NCBI GenBank assembly: GCA_027490725.1
Contig: JAIXXN010000019.1
Coordinates: forward strand, 94,188 to 158,187
Length of the DNA stretch: 64,000 bases
Source: Oxalobacteraceae bacterium
GTDB taxonomy: Bacteria; Pseudomonadota; Gammaproteobacteria; Burkholderiales; Burkholderiaceae_D
Direction: 5' to 3'
The translations under genes and the position numbers were made by a program. Within the stretch, counting starts at the first letter, position 1. Every line of letters starts with the position of its first letter. Shown here one piece after another: positions 42,484 through 51,410 of the stretch. Under the pieces are notes generated by a model. It ran no database searches. It was not told the origin of the DNA and was given only the letters and a program-made list of their open reading frames with translations.

Positions 42484-44649
42484 ATGATCAAGAAGAAAGA
42501 CATCGACATTCTCCGCGTGACATATCTGCGCGGCCCGAATATCTGGACCTATCGCCCGGTGGTGGAAGCCTGGCTTGATATCGGCGATCTGGAAAATTTC
42601 CCCTCGAATCTGTTACCCGGTCTGTACGAGCGCCTGACGGCGATCCTGCCGGGACTGATCGTGCACCGTTGCGGTGTGGGCGAACACGGCGGCTTCCTCG
42701 AGCGTCTGCGCGACGGCACCTACGCCGGCCACATCCTCGAACACGTGGTGCTGGAATTGCAGAATCTGGCGGGTATGAAAACCGGCTTCGGTAAGACTCG
42801 CCAGATCGGCGAGGATACCGGCTTGTACAAAATGGCGTTCCGCACCCGTCAGGAACGCGTCGGTCGCGCCGCGCTGGCCGCTGGCCGCGATCTGCTGATG
42901 GCGATGATCGAGGACCGTCCTTACGATCTGGCAGCTACGGTGGCGAAGCTGACCGACATGGTCGAGCGCCTGTGTCTGGGCCCGAGCACCGGCAATATCG
43001 TCGATGCGGCCGGCGTGCGCAAAATTCCGTTCATCCGTCTGACCGATGGCAATCTGGTGCAACTGGGCCATGGTGCCAGTCAGCGCCGCATCTGGACCGC
43101 GGAAACCGAAGACACCAGCGCGATTGCCGAAGGCATCGCCAGTGACAAGGATCTGACCAAGACGCTGCTCGCTTCCTGCGGCGTGCCGGTACCGGAAGGC
43201 GAACTGGTGACCAGTCGCGAAGCGGCATGGGAAGCAGCGCAGGACATCGGTGCACCGGTGGCCGTGAAGCCCTACGACGGCAATCATGGTCGTGGCGTGT
43301 CGCTCAACCTGAATACGGAAAAAGACGTGATGGCCGCCTACGATGTGGCGGCGCTGCGCGGTGGCAGCAAGAACGTGATCGTGGAACGCTTCATCGCCGG
43401 CGACGAACATCGCCTGCTGGTGGTCGGCAAACGCATGGTGGCAGCGGCCGCCGGCGAATCGCTGTGGGTGACCGGCGATGGCAAATCCAACATCATCGAA
43501 CTTTGCAACCTGCAGATCAATATCGACCCGCGCCGTGGCGAAACGGAAGATGCACCACTCGGTCTGGTGACGCCCGATAAGAGCGCCGAGATCCTGCTGG
43601 AACTCGAACGTCAGAGTCTGACCGCGCAATCGGTGCCTGCCGCAGGCCACAAAGTGCTGATCCAGCCGAACGGTAACGTAGCGATCGATGTCACCGACAA
43701 GGTACACCCGCAAGTGGCCGCGATGGCAGCACTGGCGGCGCGCGTGGTGGGACTGGACATCGCCGGTATCGATCTGGTGGCGTCCGACATCACCCGTCCG
43801 CTCGACGAGCAGGGCGGCGCTATCATCGAAGTCAACGCCAGCCCGGGTTTGCTGGCACACCTGAAACCGGCCTTTGGCGAAGCACGCAACGTCGGCGAAG
43901 CCATCGTCGATCACCTGTTTGCGCCGGAAGCTACCGGCCGCATGCCGATCGTCGGCATCGCCGGTAAGCACGGCACCACCATGACCGCGCGACTGGTGGC
44001 ATGGCTGCTGCAAATCGGTGGCAAGAAGACTGGCCTGTACTGCAATGACGGTCTGTTCGTGAATGGGCGTCTACTGCCACGTGATGGTCTGACCGACTGG
44101 GAGACCGGCGAGCGTCTGCTGCTCAACAAGAGCGTCGAAGCTGCGGTGTTCGAAACCAGCGCACGCATGATCCTCAGCGAAGGTCTGGCCTACGATAAGT
44201 GCGAGGTTGGTATCGTCACCGACGTCAGCGATTTCGAAGATGTCAGCGATTTTTATATCGATAGCGCCGATAAGCTCTACAACGTGCTGCGCACCCAGGT
44301 TGATGTGATTCTGCCGAGTGGCTGTGCGGTGCTGAATGCAGCCGATGAACAGGTGGTCGAAATGGCCGAACTGTGCGACGGCGCAGTGATTTTCTATGGT
44401 CTGGACGAGCATCTGGCAGCGATTGCCGCGCACCGTCAGGATGGCTTGCGCGTGGTGTTCCAGCGTGGCGAGCGCATCGTGCTGGCCGAAGGGAGTAGCG
44501 ATGTGGCGACCTTGCCGCTGTCGCCACTGGTGCCGCCGGAAGCCGTGCTGGCAGCAATTGCTGCAGCATGGGCACTGGGTCTGACGCCTGACCTGATCGG
44601 TGCCGGCTTGCGCACCTACGAGGCGAACCCGAAAAAAACCCATCACTGA
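42484..44649 (+). CDS. cphA2: CphA2-like shortened cyanophycin synthetase paralogue
   Basis: A 721-residue relative of cyanophycin synthetase. The N-terminal domain and ATP-grasp domain are intact ('GAPVAVKPYDGNHGRGVSLNL', 'ERFIAGDEHRLLVVG', 'IIEVNASPGLLAHL'). The Mur-ligase-like domain is damaged: where its neighbour has GTNGKTT, this protein reads GKHGTTM (494-500), so the P-loop lysine is Thr498, and about 135 C-terminal residues are missing. Cyanobacterial CphA2 has comparable losses and polymerises beta-Asp-Arg dipeptides with one ATP each. The same activity is inferred here. It is 16 bases upstream of the full-length synthetase gene. Confidence 0.87.
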   Translation: MIKKKDIDILRVTYLRGPNIWTYRPVVEAWLDIGDLENFPSNLLPGLYERLTAILPGLIVHRCGVGEHGGFLERLRDGTYAGHILEHVVLELQNLAGMKTGFGKTRQIGEDTGLYKMAFRTRQERVGRAALAAGRDLLMAMIEDRPYDLAATVAKLTDMVERLCLGPSTGNIVDAAGVRKIPFIRLTDGNLVQLGHGASQRRIWTAETEDTSAIAEGIASDKDLTKTLLASCGVPVPEGELVTSREAAWEAAQDIGAPVAVKPYDGNHGRGVSLNLNTEKDVMAAYDVAALRGGSKNVIVERFIAGDEHRLLVVGKRMVAAAAGESLWVTGDGKSNIIELCNLQINIDPRRGETEDAPLGLVTPDKSAEILLELERQSLTAQSVPAAGHKVLIQPNGNVAIDVTDKVHPQVAAMAALAARVVGLDIAGIDLVASDITRPLDEQGGAIIEVNASPGLLAHLKPAFGEARNVGEAIVDHLFAPEATGRMPIVGIAGKHGTTMTARLVAWLLQIGGKKTGLYCNDGLFVNGRLLPRDGLTDWETGERLLLNKSVEAAVFETSARMILSEGLAYDKCEVGIVTDVSDFEDVSDFYIDSADKLYNVLRTQVDVILPSGCAVLNAADEQVVEMAELCDGAVIFYGLDEHLAAIAAHRQDGLRVVFQRGERIVLAEGSSDVATLPLSPLVPPEAVLAAIAAAWALGLTPDLIGAGLRTYEANPKKTHH

Positions 44650-44665
44650 GAGAACAAGCAGATTT

Positions 44666-47236
44666 ATGGAAGTTATCCGTACCCGCGCCCTTCGCGGCCC
44701 GAATCTCTGGAGCCAACACACCGCAGTGGAGGTAATCATTTCGTGCACACCCGAGGAGCGCTCGATAGCCGACTTGCCCGGCTTTGAACAGCGTTTGCAT
44801 GCACGCTTCCCGGCTATTGGTGCGCTGCAGGTGACCGGTCATTCCGGCGCTGTGCCGATGGCACGCGTGCTGGAAGTGGCGGCACTGAGCCTGCAGGCGC
44901 AGGCTGGCTGCCCGGTTACCTTTAGCCGCACCACGCCAACGCTGGAAGAAGGCATCTACCAGACCGTGGTGGAATACAGCGAAGAAGCGGTAGGCAGGCT
45001 GGCCATGAAGCAGGCGGAAAGCCTGATCAATGCGGCACTGGCCGATACCCCGTTCGATCTGCCCGGCGCGCTGGCCGAACTGGCCGAAGTGGATGAGGAT
45101 GTGCGTCTGGGACCAAGTACCGGTGCCATCGTCAGCGCGGCAGTAGCACGCGACATTCCGTTCCGTCGCCTGACCGAAGGCAGCATGGTGATGTTTGGCT
45201 GGGGCTCGCGCCAGCGCCGCATCCAGGCTGCCGAAACCGACACCACCAGCGCCATTGGCGAAGCGATCGCGCAGGACAAGGAACTCACTAAGAAGCTGCT
45301 GCATGCCGCTGGCGTGCCGGTGCCGATCGGCCGCTCCGTCTCCGACGTGGAAGACGCCTGGGCCGCGGCACAGGAAATCGGTCTGCCAGTGGTGGTAAAA
45401 CCGAAGGACGGTAATCAGGGCAAGGGCGTAACGGTCAACGTGATGTCCAAAGAGCATCTGGAACAGGCCTTCCACACGGCGCGCGAATTCCGCGACAACA
45501 TCATGGTCGAGCGCTATCTGCCGGGCCACGATTTCCGTCTGCTGGTGATCGGTAACAAACTGGTGGCCGCAGCGCGTCGCGATCCGCCGCAAGTGGTGGG
45601 TGATGGCGTACACACCGTGCGTGAACTGGTGAATATCGTGAATGCCGATCCGCGTCGCGGCAGCGGTCACTCGACCTCGCTGACCAAGATCCGCTTCGAC
45701 GATATCGCACTGGCGCGCCTGGCGTTGCAGGATCTGGAAGCTGATTCGGTGCCGAGCAAAGGTCAGCGCGTTATTCTGCGCAACAACGCCAATCTGTCCA
45801 CCGGTGGCAGCGCCACCGACGTGACCGACGACGTGCATCCGGAAGTGGCGGCACGCGCCGTGGAAGCGGCGCAGATGATCGGCCTCGATATCTGCGGTGT
45901 CGACGTGGTATGCGAAAACGTCCTGCAACCGATCGAGAACCAGCGTGGCGGCGTCGTCGAAGTCAATGCCGCACCGGGCTTACGCATGCACATTGCCCCA
46001 TCGTTCGGCAAAGGCCGCGCAGTGGGTGAAGCCATCGTCAACACCATGTTTGCACCGGGTGACAATGGTCGCATTCCCGTGGTGGCCGTCACCGGCACCA
46101 ACGGCAAGACCACCACCGTGCGTCTGATTGCCCACCTGCTGACCGCCAGCGGTCTGCGCACCGGCATGACCAATACCGACGGTGTGTACATCGAAGGCCG
46201 TCAGACCGATAGCGGCGATTGCAGCGGTCCGCGCAGCGCTCGTAACGTGCTGCTGCACCCGGATGTGGATGCCGCCGTATTCGAAACGGCGCGTGGCGGT
46301 GTGCTGCGTGAAGGTCTGGCTTACGACCGTTGTCAGGTCGCCGTCGTGACCAACATCGGTAGCGGTGATCACCTTGGTCTGAACTACATCACCACTGTGG
46401 AAGATCTGGCGGTACTGAAACGCGTCATCGTGCAGAACGTCGGCGAGAGCGGTTACGCCGTGCTGAATGCGATCGACCCTATCGTCGCCGGCATGGCTGC
46501 CAACTGCCGTGGCAAAGTGATCTTCTTCGGCGCCGATCGTGGCCATCCGGTGATCGCTACCCATCTAGCGCAAGGCAGCCGCACCGTGTACGTGGAAAAC
46601 CGCCATATCGTTGCTGCCGAAGGTACGCAGCAGCATCGCATCGATCTGAGCGAAGTGCCGATCACCCGCAACGGCGTGATTGGCTTCCAGGTTGAAAACG
46701 TGATGGCCTCGGTGGCCGCAGCATGGGGTGTCGGCATCAGCTGGGACGCCATCCGTCTTGGCCTGAAAACCTTTGCTAACGACGCCGACAATGCGCCGGG
46801 CCGCTTCAACGTCTTCGATTACAAGGGTGCCACCCTGATCGCCGACTACGGCCACAATCCGGATGCGATTCTGGCGCTGGTGCAGGCCGTGGAAACCATG
46901 CCGGCCAAACGCCGTGGCGTAGTGATTTCCGGTGCGGGCGACCGTCGTGATCAGGATATCCGTCAACAGACGGAAATTCTTGGCCGTGCCTTCGACGACG
47001 TGATCCTGTACGAAGATCAGTGCCAGCGTGGCCGCATCGACGGTGAAGTCGTGGCACTGCTGCGTTCCGGCCTGAACAACGCACCGCGCACCACGCACAT
47101 TCAGGAAATTTACGGCGAATTCCTCGCCATCGATACCGCGCTAGCACGCCTGCAGCCGGGTGACCTGTGCCTGATTCTGGTCGATCAGGTGGAAGACGCA
47201 CTGGCGCACATCGCCAAGCGTATCAAGGAAGCGTAA
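44666..47236 (+). CDS. cphA: Cyanophycin synthetase, full length
   Basis: An 856-residue enzyme from the ATG at 44666. It has the N-terminal domain, an ATP-grasp domain that adds aspartate ('LPVVVKPKDGNQGKGVTV', 'VVEVNAAPGLRMHIAPSFG') and a Mur-ligase-like domain that adds arginine to the side chain, with P-loop GTNGKTT at 477-483 (Lys481) and the C-terminal lobe ('ADYGHNPDAILALVQ', 'GAGDRRDQDIRQQ'). It makes multi-L-arginyl-poly-L-aspartate, a nitrogen storage polymer, from Asp, Arg and ATP. It forms an operon with the shortened paralogue and ends at a terminator. Confidence 0.96.
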   Translation: MEVIRTRALRGPNLWSQHTAVEVIISCTPEERSIADLPGFEQRLHARFPAIGALQVTGHSGAVPMARVLEVAALSLQAQAGCPVTFSRTTPTLEEGIYQTVVEYSEEAVGRLAMKQAESLINAALADTPFDLPGALAELAEVDEDVRLGPSTGAIVSAAVARDIPFRRLTEGSMVMFGWGSRQRRIQAAETDTTSAIGEAIAQDKELTKKLLHAAGVPVPIGRSVSDVEDAWAAAQEIGLPVVVKPKDGNQGKGVTVNVMSKEHLEQAFHTAREFRDNIMVERYLPGHDFRLLVIGNKLVAAARRDPPQVVGDGVHTVRELVNIVNADPRRGSGHSTSLTKIRFDDIALARLALQDLEADSVPSKGQRVILRNNANLSTGGSATDVTDDVHPEVAARAVEAAQMIGLDICGVDVVCENVLQPIENQRGGVVEVNAAPGLRMHIAPSFGKGRAVGEAIVNTMFAPGDNGRIPVVAVTGTNGKTTTVRLIAHLLTASGLRTGMTNTDGVYIEGRQTDSGDCSGPRSARNVLLHPDVDAAVFETARGGVLREGLAYDRCQVAVVTNIGSGDHLGLNYITTVEDLAVLKRVIVQNVGESGYAVLNAIDPIVAGMAANCRGKVIFFGADRGHPVIATHLAQGSRTVYVENRHIVAAEGTQQHRIDLSEVPITRNGVIGFQVENVMASVAAAWGVGISWDAIRLGLKTFANDADNAPGRFNVFDYKGATLIADYGHNPDAILALVQAVETMPAKRRGVVISGAGDRRDQDIRQQTEILGRAFDDVILYEDQCQRGRIDGEVVALLRSGLNNAPRTTHIQEIYGEFLAIDTALARLQPGDLCLILVDQVEDALAHIAKRIKEA

Positions 47237-47241
47237 GCAGG

Positions 47242-47268
47242 AAGGGCAGCGTCAGCTGCCCTTTTTTG
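47242..47268 (+). terminator. Terminator after cyanophycin synthetase genes
   Basis: AAGGGCAGC (47242-47250), GTCA loop, GCTGCCCTT (47255-47263), with T residues following. It lies just after the stop codon and before the convergent LysR gene. Confidence 0.93.
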
Positions 47269-47270
47269 TT

Positions 47271-48158
47271 TTAGCTGCCGCTGCCGAGCACCTCGTCGCA
47301 GACCTCCAGCCAGGCGCGCGCCGCGTGCGACAGATAGGGGCCGCGCCATACGTGCGCGGCCTGCCAGTGCAGCTCCGGTTCCACCAGTTGCAGCCGGTCC
47401 AGATGGCCGATCGCGAGCCGGTGGATAAACGGTTCCGGCAGCAGGGCAACGCCCATGCCGGCCGAGGCCATCGATACCAGCCAGTCCCACTGGCTGCTGC
47501 GGGCGACGATTTCGGGCGCGATGCCAGCTTGCGCAAAGGCTTGCTGCAGATTGCGGGTCAGCGCAAAATCGTCGCTCAGCATCACCAGCGGTAAGCTCTT
47601 CAGCGCCTTCAGTTTCAGTGTGCGGTGCTGTTTCGGGAAAGTGCCACGGGCCGCCAGCGCCCAGATCGGGAAGCTGATGATGGGCTTACTCTGTAAGCCC
47701 AGTTGCGGATCGGCCGGCAGCACCGTCATGCCGATTTCCAGTTCGCCGCTGGCCACCTGACGTTCCAGTGCCTGTCCGGCATCCTCTCTGAGCGTCAGCG
47801 TGATGCCCGGGTGGCGCTTGCGGAAGGCTTTCAAAACAGGCGTGAACAGCAGGTTGATCATCGGCGGTATGCCGATGCTCAGGTGGCCGCTCTGTGCGGT
47901 CTGCAAGTCCGCCACTTCTACCGTCAACTGGCGCATCGCTGCCAGCATTTCCTGACCTCGATCAAATACCACCCGTCCCGTTTCGGTTAGTTCCAGCTGG
48001 CGGCCACTGCGCAGCAGCAGTTCCGTGCCAACTTCCTGTTCCAGCTGGCGCACCATCTTGCTGATGGTGGATTGGGTGACGTTGAGGCGCTCTGCCGCCT
48101 GCGTAAAGCTATTCAGGCGCACGGTCTCAACGAAATAGCGTAGCGAACGAAGGTCCAT
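47271..48158 (-). CDS. LysR-family transcriptional regulator
   Basis: A 295-residue regulator. The N-terminal winged helix 'MDLRSLRYFVETVRLNSFTQAAERLNVTQSTISKMVRQLEQEVGTELLLRSGRQLELTETG' is a textbook LysR motif. The C-terminal effector domain resembles the CynR/CbbR type ('GHLSIGIPPMINLLFTPVLKAFRKRHPGITLTLREDAGQALERQVASGELEIGMTVLP'). It is divergent from the CoA-transferase gene across an 86-base gap, so that gene is the probable target. The convergent cphA operon ends 34 bases away but has its own terminator. Confidence 0.92.
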   Translation of the reverse strand: MDLRSLRYFVETVRLNSFTQAAERLNVTQSTISKMVRQLEQEVGTELLLRSGRQLELTETGRVVFDRGQEMLAAMRQLTVEVADLQTAQSGHLSIGIPPMINLLFTPVLKAFRKRHPGITLTLREDAGQALERQVASGELEIGMTVLPADPQLGLQSKPIISFPIWALAARGTFPKQHRTLKLKALKSLPLVMLSDDFALTRNLQQAFAQAGIAPEIVARSSQWDWLVSMASAGMGVALLPEPFIHRLAIGHLDRLQLVEPELHWQAAHVWRGPYLSHAARAWLEVCDEVLGSGS

Positions 48159-48182
48159 GAAGAAAGCGACTCCTACCAGTGA

Positions 48183-48214
48183 AATTTATTCATGCGGGGA
48201 ATGCAGCATAAATT
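48183..48214. promoter_or_regulatory. Putative LysR operator between divergent genes
   Basis: AATTTAT (48183-48189) and ATAAATT (48208-48214) are 7-base inverted arms; inside them ATGC and GCAT make a second, less regular pair. Position in the middle of the 86-base divergent gap fits a LysR recognition site. The assignment is inference. Confidence 0.5.
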
Positions 48215-48244
48215 CTATACTGAAACAAATATTGAGGAGTAGTG

Positions 48245-49738
48245 ATGTACGAAGAACGTATTCGCCGTCCGGCGCTGATGAGCAAGGTCATGACGGCCGC
48301 GCAGGCAGCGCAATTGATCAAAACCGGTATGAGTGTCGGCATGAGCGGCTTTACCCGCGCCGGCGATGCCAAGGCCATGCCGCTGGCGCTGGTGGAGCGG
48401 GCCCGCAAGGAGCCGCTGGCACTGACCCTGCTGACCGGCGCTTCGCTGGGCAACGATAGTGATGGTCTGATGGCCGATGCTGGCGTGATTGCGCGCCGCA
48501 TGCCATTCCAGTCCGATGCCGCGCTGCGTCGCAAGATCAATAACGGCGAAGTGATGTTCATCGATCAGCATCTGTCGGAGACTGCCGAACAGCTGCGCTC
48601 CGGCGATCTGAAGGAGATCGATGTCGCGGTGGTCGAGGCGGTGGCGATAACTGCCGACGGTGGCATCATTCCCAGTATGTCAGTGGGGAATACTGCCAGC
48701 TTCGTGCAGCAGGCCCGCAAGGTCATCGTGGAAATCAATCTGAGCGCGCCGCTGGCGCTGGAAGGCTTCCACGATATCTACCTGCCCGCTGCGCGTCCCC
48801 ATCGTGGCGCGATTCCGCTGCTGACGCCATGGCAGCGTATCGGCTGGACCGCGATCCCCGTGCATCCCGACCGTATCGCCGCCATCATCATCACCGATAG
48901 TCCGGACAGTCCGTCGAATGCGCTGCCGCCGGACGCGGAGACCGATGCGATTGCCCGGCACGTGATCAGCTTCCTCGAAGGGGAGGTCAAGGCAGGCCGT
49001 ATGGGCCCGGAGTTGCGCCCCCTGCAGGCCGGTATCGGCACCATTGCCAACGCCGTGCTGCATGGCCTGATTGATTCGCCGTTCCGCAATATGACCATGT
49101 TCTCGGAGGTGCTGCAGGATAGTGCCATCGAACTGCTCGACTCCGGCCAGCTGTCGATGGCGTCCGCCTCCTCGATCACGCTGTCGGCCGCCATGCATGC
49201 CAAATTCCTGCGCAATCTGGAGAGCTATCGCGAGCGCATCGTGCTGCGTCCGCAGGAAATCAGCAACCATCCGGAGGTGGTGCGCCGGCTCGGTCTGATT
49301 GCCCTGAACACGGCACTGGAATTCGATATTTACGGCAACGTCAATTCCACCCACGTGGGTGGCACCCATATGATGAACGGCATTGGAGGCTCGGGCGACT
49401 TTGCCCGCAATGCCCAGTTGTCGATCTTCGTCAGTAAATCGGTCGCCAAAGGTGGTGCAATCTCCAGCGTGGTGCCGATGGTGCCGCATGTCGACCATAC
49501 CGAGCACGATGTCGATGTACTGGTCAGCGAATGGGGTCTGGCCGACCTGCGCGGGCTGGCTCCGCGCGAACGCGCCCCGCTGATTATCGAACAGTGTGCC
49601 CATCCTGAATACCGCCCGCAGCTGCGCGCCTATCTGGCCGAAGCACTGAAGCGCGGCGGACAGACGCCGCACGTGCTGGAGCACGCGTTCGAATGGTATG
49701 GCCGCTATCAGCGCGAGGGGAGCATGCTGGTAAAATAA
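48245..49738 (+). CDS. Acetate/succinate CoA-transferase (acetyl-CoA hydrolase/transferase family)
   Basis: A 497-residue class I CoA-transferase from the ATG at 48245, with GAGGAG upstream. 'NTALEFDIYGNVNSTHVGGTHMMNGIGGSGDFARNAQLSIF' contains the catalytic Glu (in ALEFD) and the glycine-rich GSGDF loop of the Ach1/AarC/Cat1 family. Characterised members transfer CoA between succinyl-CoA or propionyl-CoA and acetate or succinate. The exact substrates cannot be read from sequence. A divergent LysR gene probably controls it, and the TCA genes 8 kb away share the same metabolites. Confidence 0.9.
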   Translation: MYEERIRRPALMSKVMTAAQAAQLIKTGMSVGMSGFTRAGDAKAMPLALVERARKEPLALTLLTGASLGNDSDGLMADAGVIARRMPFQSDAALRRKINNGEVMFIDQHLSETAEQLRSGDLKEIDVAVVEAVAITADGGIIPSMSVGNTASFVQQARKVIVEINLSAPLALEGFHDIYLPAARPHRGAIPLLTPWQRIGWTAIPVHPDRIAAIIITDSPDSPSNALPPDAETDAIARHVISFLEGEVKAGRMGPELRPLQAGIGTIANAVLHGLIDSPFRNMTMFSEVLQDSAIELLDSGQLSMASASSITLSAAMHAKFLRNLESYRERIVLRPQEISNHPEVVRRLGLIALNTALEFDIYGNVNSTHVGGTHMMNGIGGSGDFARNAQLSIFVSKSVAKGGAISSVVPMVPHVDHTEHDVDVLVSEWGLADLRGLAPRERAPLIIEQCAHPEYRPQLRAYLAEALKRGGQTPHVLEHAFEWYGRYQREGSMLVK

Positions 49739-49769
49739 GGGTATCGGCATACTCTTATAACGGACTACC

Positions 49770-50894
49770 ATGACCATTAAAATCAGCCAGAATTTTGACT
49801 CCGGTGCGATCGAAGTACTGCGCGCGGACAGCGCCGCAGAGATCGAACTGAATCTGCGCAAGGATAACAACGCGGACATCCATCAGTGGTTCCACTTCCG
49901 CGTGCAGGGCGCGCGCGGCCAGCAGCTGCGCATGCGCTTCATGAATGCCGGTTCGGCCACCTACGCCAAAGGCTACGAAGACTATCAGGCAGTGGCCAGC
50001 TACGACAGCGAAACCTGGTTCCGTGTGCCGACCCATTTCGATGGCGAGGTGATGACCATCAAGCACACGCCGGACACCGACAGCATCTACTACGCCTACT
50101 TCGAGCCATATTCGTTCGAACGTCACCTGCGTCTGCTGGGCGAGATCGGTGAGCATCCACTGGCGCGCGTGCACGATCTGGGTAGCAGTGTCGATGGCCG
50201 CGACATGAATCTGGTGGTGATCGGCAAGCCGCAGGCAGAGAAAAAAATCTGGATCATCGCCCGTCAGCATCCCGGTGAATCGATGGCCGAGTGGTTCGTC
50301 GAAGGACTGGTCGACTGCTTGCTGGACGATGCCAATCCGATCGCCCGCAAACTGTTGCAGCGCTGCGTGTTCTACATCGTACCGAACATGAATCCGGACG
50401 GCTCGGTACGTGGCAATCTGCGCACCAACGCTGCCGGCGCCAACCTGAATCGCGAATGGATGACGCCGACCGTCGAGCGTAGCCCGGAAGTGCTGTATGT
50501 GAAGCAGAAGATGCACGAAACCGGCATCGATATGTTCTTCGATATCCACGGCGACGAAGCGCTGCCGTACAACTTCGTAGCCGGTAACGAAATGCTGGAA
50601 AACTTCAGCGACGAACGCCGCGTGGCCCAGCAGGCTTTCATCGACCGTTACAAGAACGCCAGCCCGGATTTCCAGGATAAGTATGGCTATGCCGCCAGCA
50701 AGTACAAAGAAGACATGCTGACGCTGGCCTCGAAATACGTCGGTCACCACTTCGGCTGCCTGGCGCTGACGCTGGAAATGCCGTTCAAGGATAACGCCGA
50801 TCTGCCCGATCCGCAGGTCGGCTGGAATGGCGCCCGTAGCGCGGCACTCGGTGCGGCACTGCTGCAGCCTATCTTGCTGTCGCTGGACGACTGA
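49770..50894 (+). CDS. M14-family zinc carboxypeptidase, cytosolic (AGBL/CCP-like) type
   Basis: A 374-residue protein without signal peptide. Residues 1-120 form the beta-sandwich N-domain of cytosolic carboxypeptidases ('HQWFHFRVQGARGQQLRMRFMNA', 'YYAYFEPYSFERH'). The catalytic domain has zinc ligands His167, Glu170 ('RQHPGES') and His260 ('DIHGDE'), substrate-binding Asn227-Arg228 and catalytic Glu336 ('TLEMPF'). Eukaryotic relatives remove C-terminal or branch glutamates from proteins; bacterial substrates are largely unknown. The CYTH gene begins two bases after its stop, so the two are cotranscribed. Confidence 0.9.
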   Translation: MTIKISQNFDSGAIEVLRADSAAEIELNLRKDNNADIHQWFHFRVQGARGQQLRMRFMNAGSATYAKGYEDYQAVASYDSETWFRVPTHFDGEVMTIKHTPDTDSIYYAYFEPYSFERHLRLLGEIGEHPLARVHDLGSSVDGRDMNLVVIGKPQAEKKIWIIARQHPGESMAEWFVEGLVDCLLDDANPIARKLLQRCVFYIVPNMNPDGSVRGNLRTNAAGANLNREWMTPTVERSPEVLYVKQKMHETGIDMFFDIHGDEALPYNFVAGNEMLENFSDERRVAQQAFIDRYKNASPDFQDKYGYAASKYKEDMLTLASKYVGHHFGCLALTLEMPFKDNADLPDPQVGWNGARSAALGAALLQPILLSLDD

Positions 50895-50895
50895 G

Positions 50896-51357
50896 ATGGG
50901 CGTTGAAATCGAGCGCAAGTTCCTGGTGCGCAGCGATGGCTGGCGTAGCCTTGGCGAGCCGGTGTTGCTGCGTCAGGGCTATCTGTCTTCGCACAAGGCG
51001 CGTGTGGTGCGGGTGCGCATCGAGGGCGAGCAGGGCGTGATGACCATCAAGGGCCAGAACGTCGGCGCGGTGCGCGGCGAGTGGGAGTATCCGATTCCAC
51101 TGGTCGACGCGGCCGAGTTGCTGCTGCTGTGCGAACAGCCGCTGATCGAGAAATACCGCCGCCGCATCAGCCACGCCGGTCACGTCTGGGAAGTCGATGA
51201 ATTCCTCGGGGTGAATGCCGGGCTGGTGGTGGCCGAGATCGAACTGGCCGCGGAAGCCGAGGCTTTCGAGTTGCCTGACTGGGTCGGTGCGGAAGTTACC
51301 GACGACCTGCGTTATCTTAACTCCAGCCTGATCAAGCACCCGTATTCGGCCTGGTAA
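50896..51357 (+). CDS. CYTH-domain protein (triphosphate tunnel metalloenzyme)
   Basis: A 153-residue protein starting 'MGVEIERKFLV', the ExExK metal and phosphate-binding signature of the CYTH superfamily. 'KARVVRVRIEGEQGVMTIKG', 'EKYRRRISHAGHVWEVDEFLGVNAGLVVAEIELAAEAEAFELPDWVGAEVTDDLRYLNSSLIKHPYS' supply the remaining strands and acidic residues of the tunnel. Bacterial members of this size are tripolyphosphatases or nucleoside triphosphatases; adenylate cyclase activity is less likely. It follows the carboxypeptidase gene by one base after the stop codon. Confidence 0.93.
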   Translation: MGVEIERKFLVRSDGWRSLGEPVLLRQGYLSSHKARVVRVRIEGEQGVMTIKGQNVGAVRGEWEYPIPLVDAAELLLLCEQPLIEKYRRRISHAGHVWEVDEFLGVNAGLVVAEIELAAEAEAFELPDWVGAEVTDDLRYLNSSLIKHPYSAW

Positions 51358-51374
51358 GCCGGACATGCTGAAGT

Positions 51375-51404
51375 AAAACAGCCCTCGATGTGAGGGCTGT
51401 TGGC
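51375..51404. terminator. Probable two-way terminator between convergent genes
   Basis: AACAGCCCTC (51377-51386) and GAGGGCTGTT (51392-51401) form a 10-base stem with a 5-base loop, flanked by AAAA on the left (a T run for the minus strand). It lies between the CYTH stop and the convergent DUF2863 stop. Confidence 0.75.
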
Positions 51405-51410
51405 TATGGC

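Noticed and set aside
44243..45928. A 561-codon open frame antisense to the two cyanophycin synthetase genes
   Set aside because: Both synthetases are clearly coding; the antisense product is compositionally biased.
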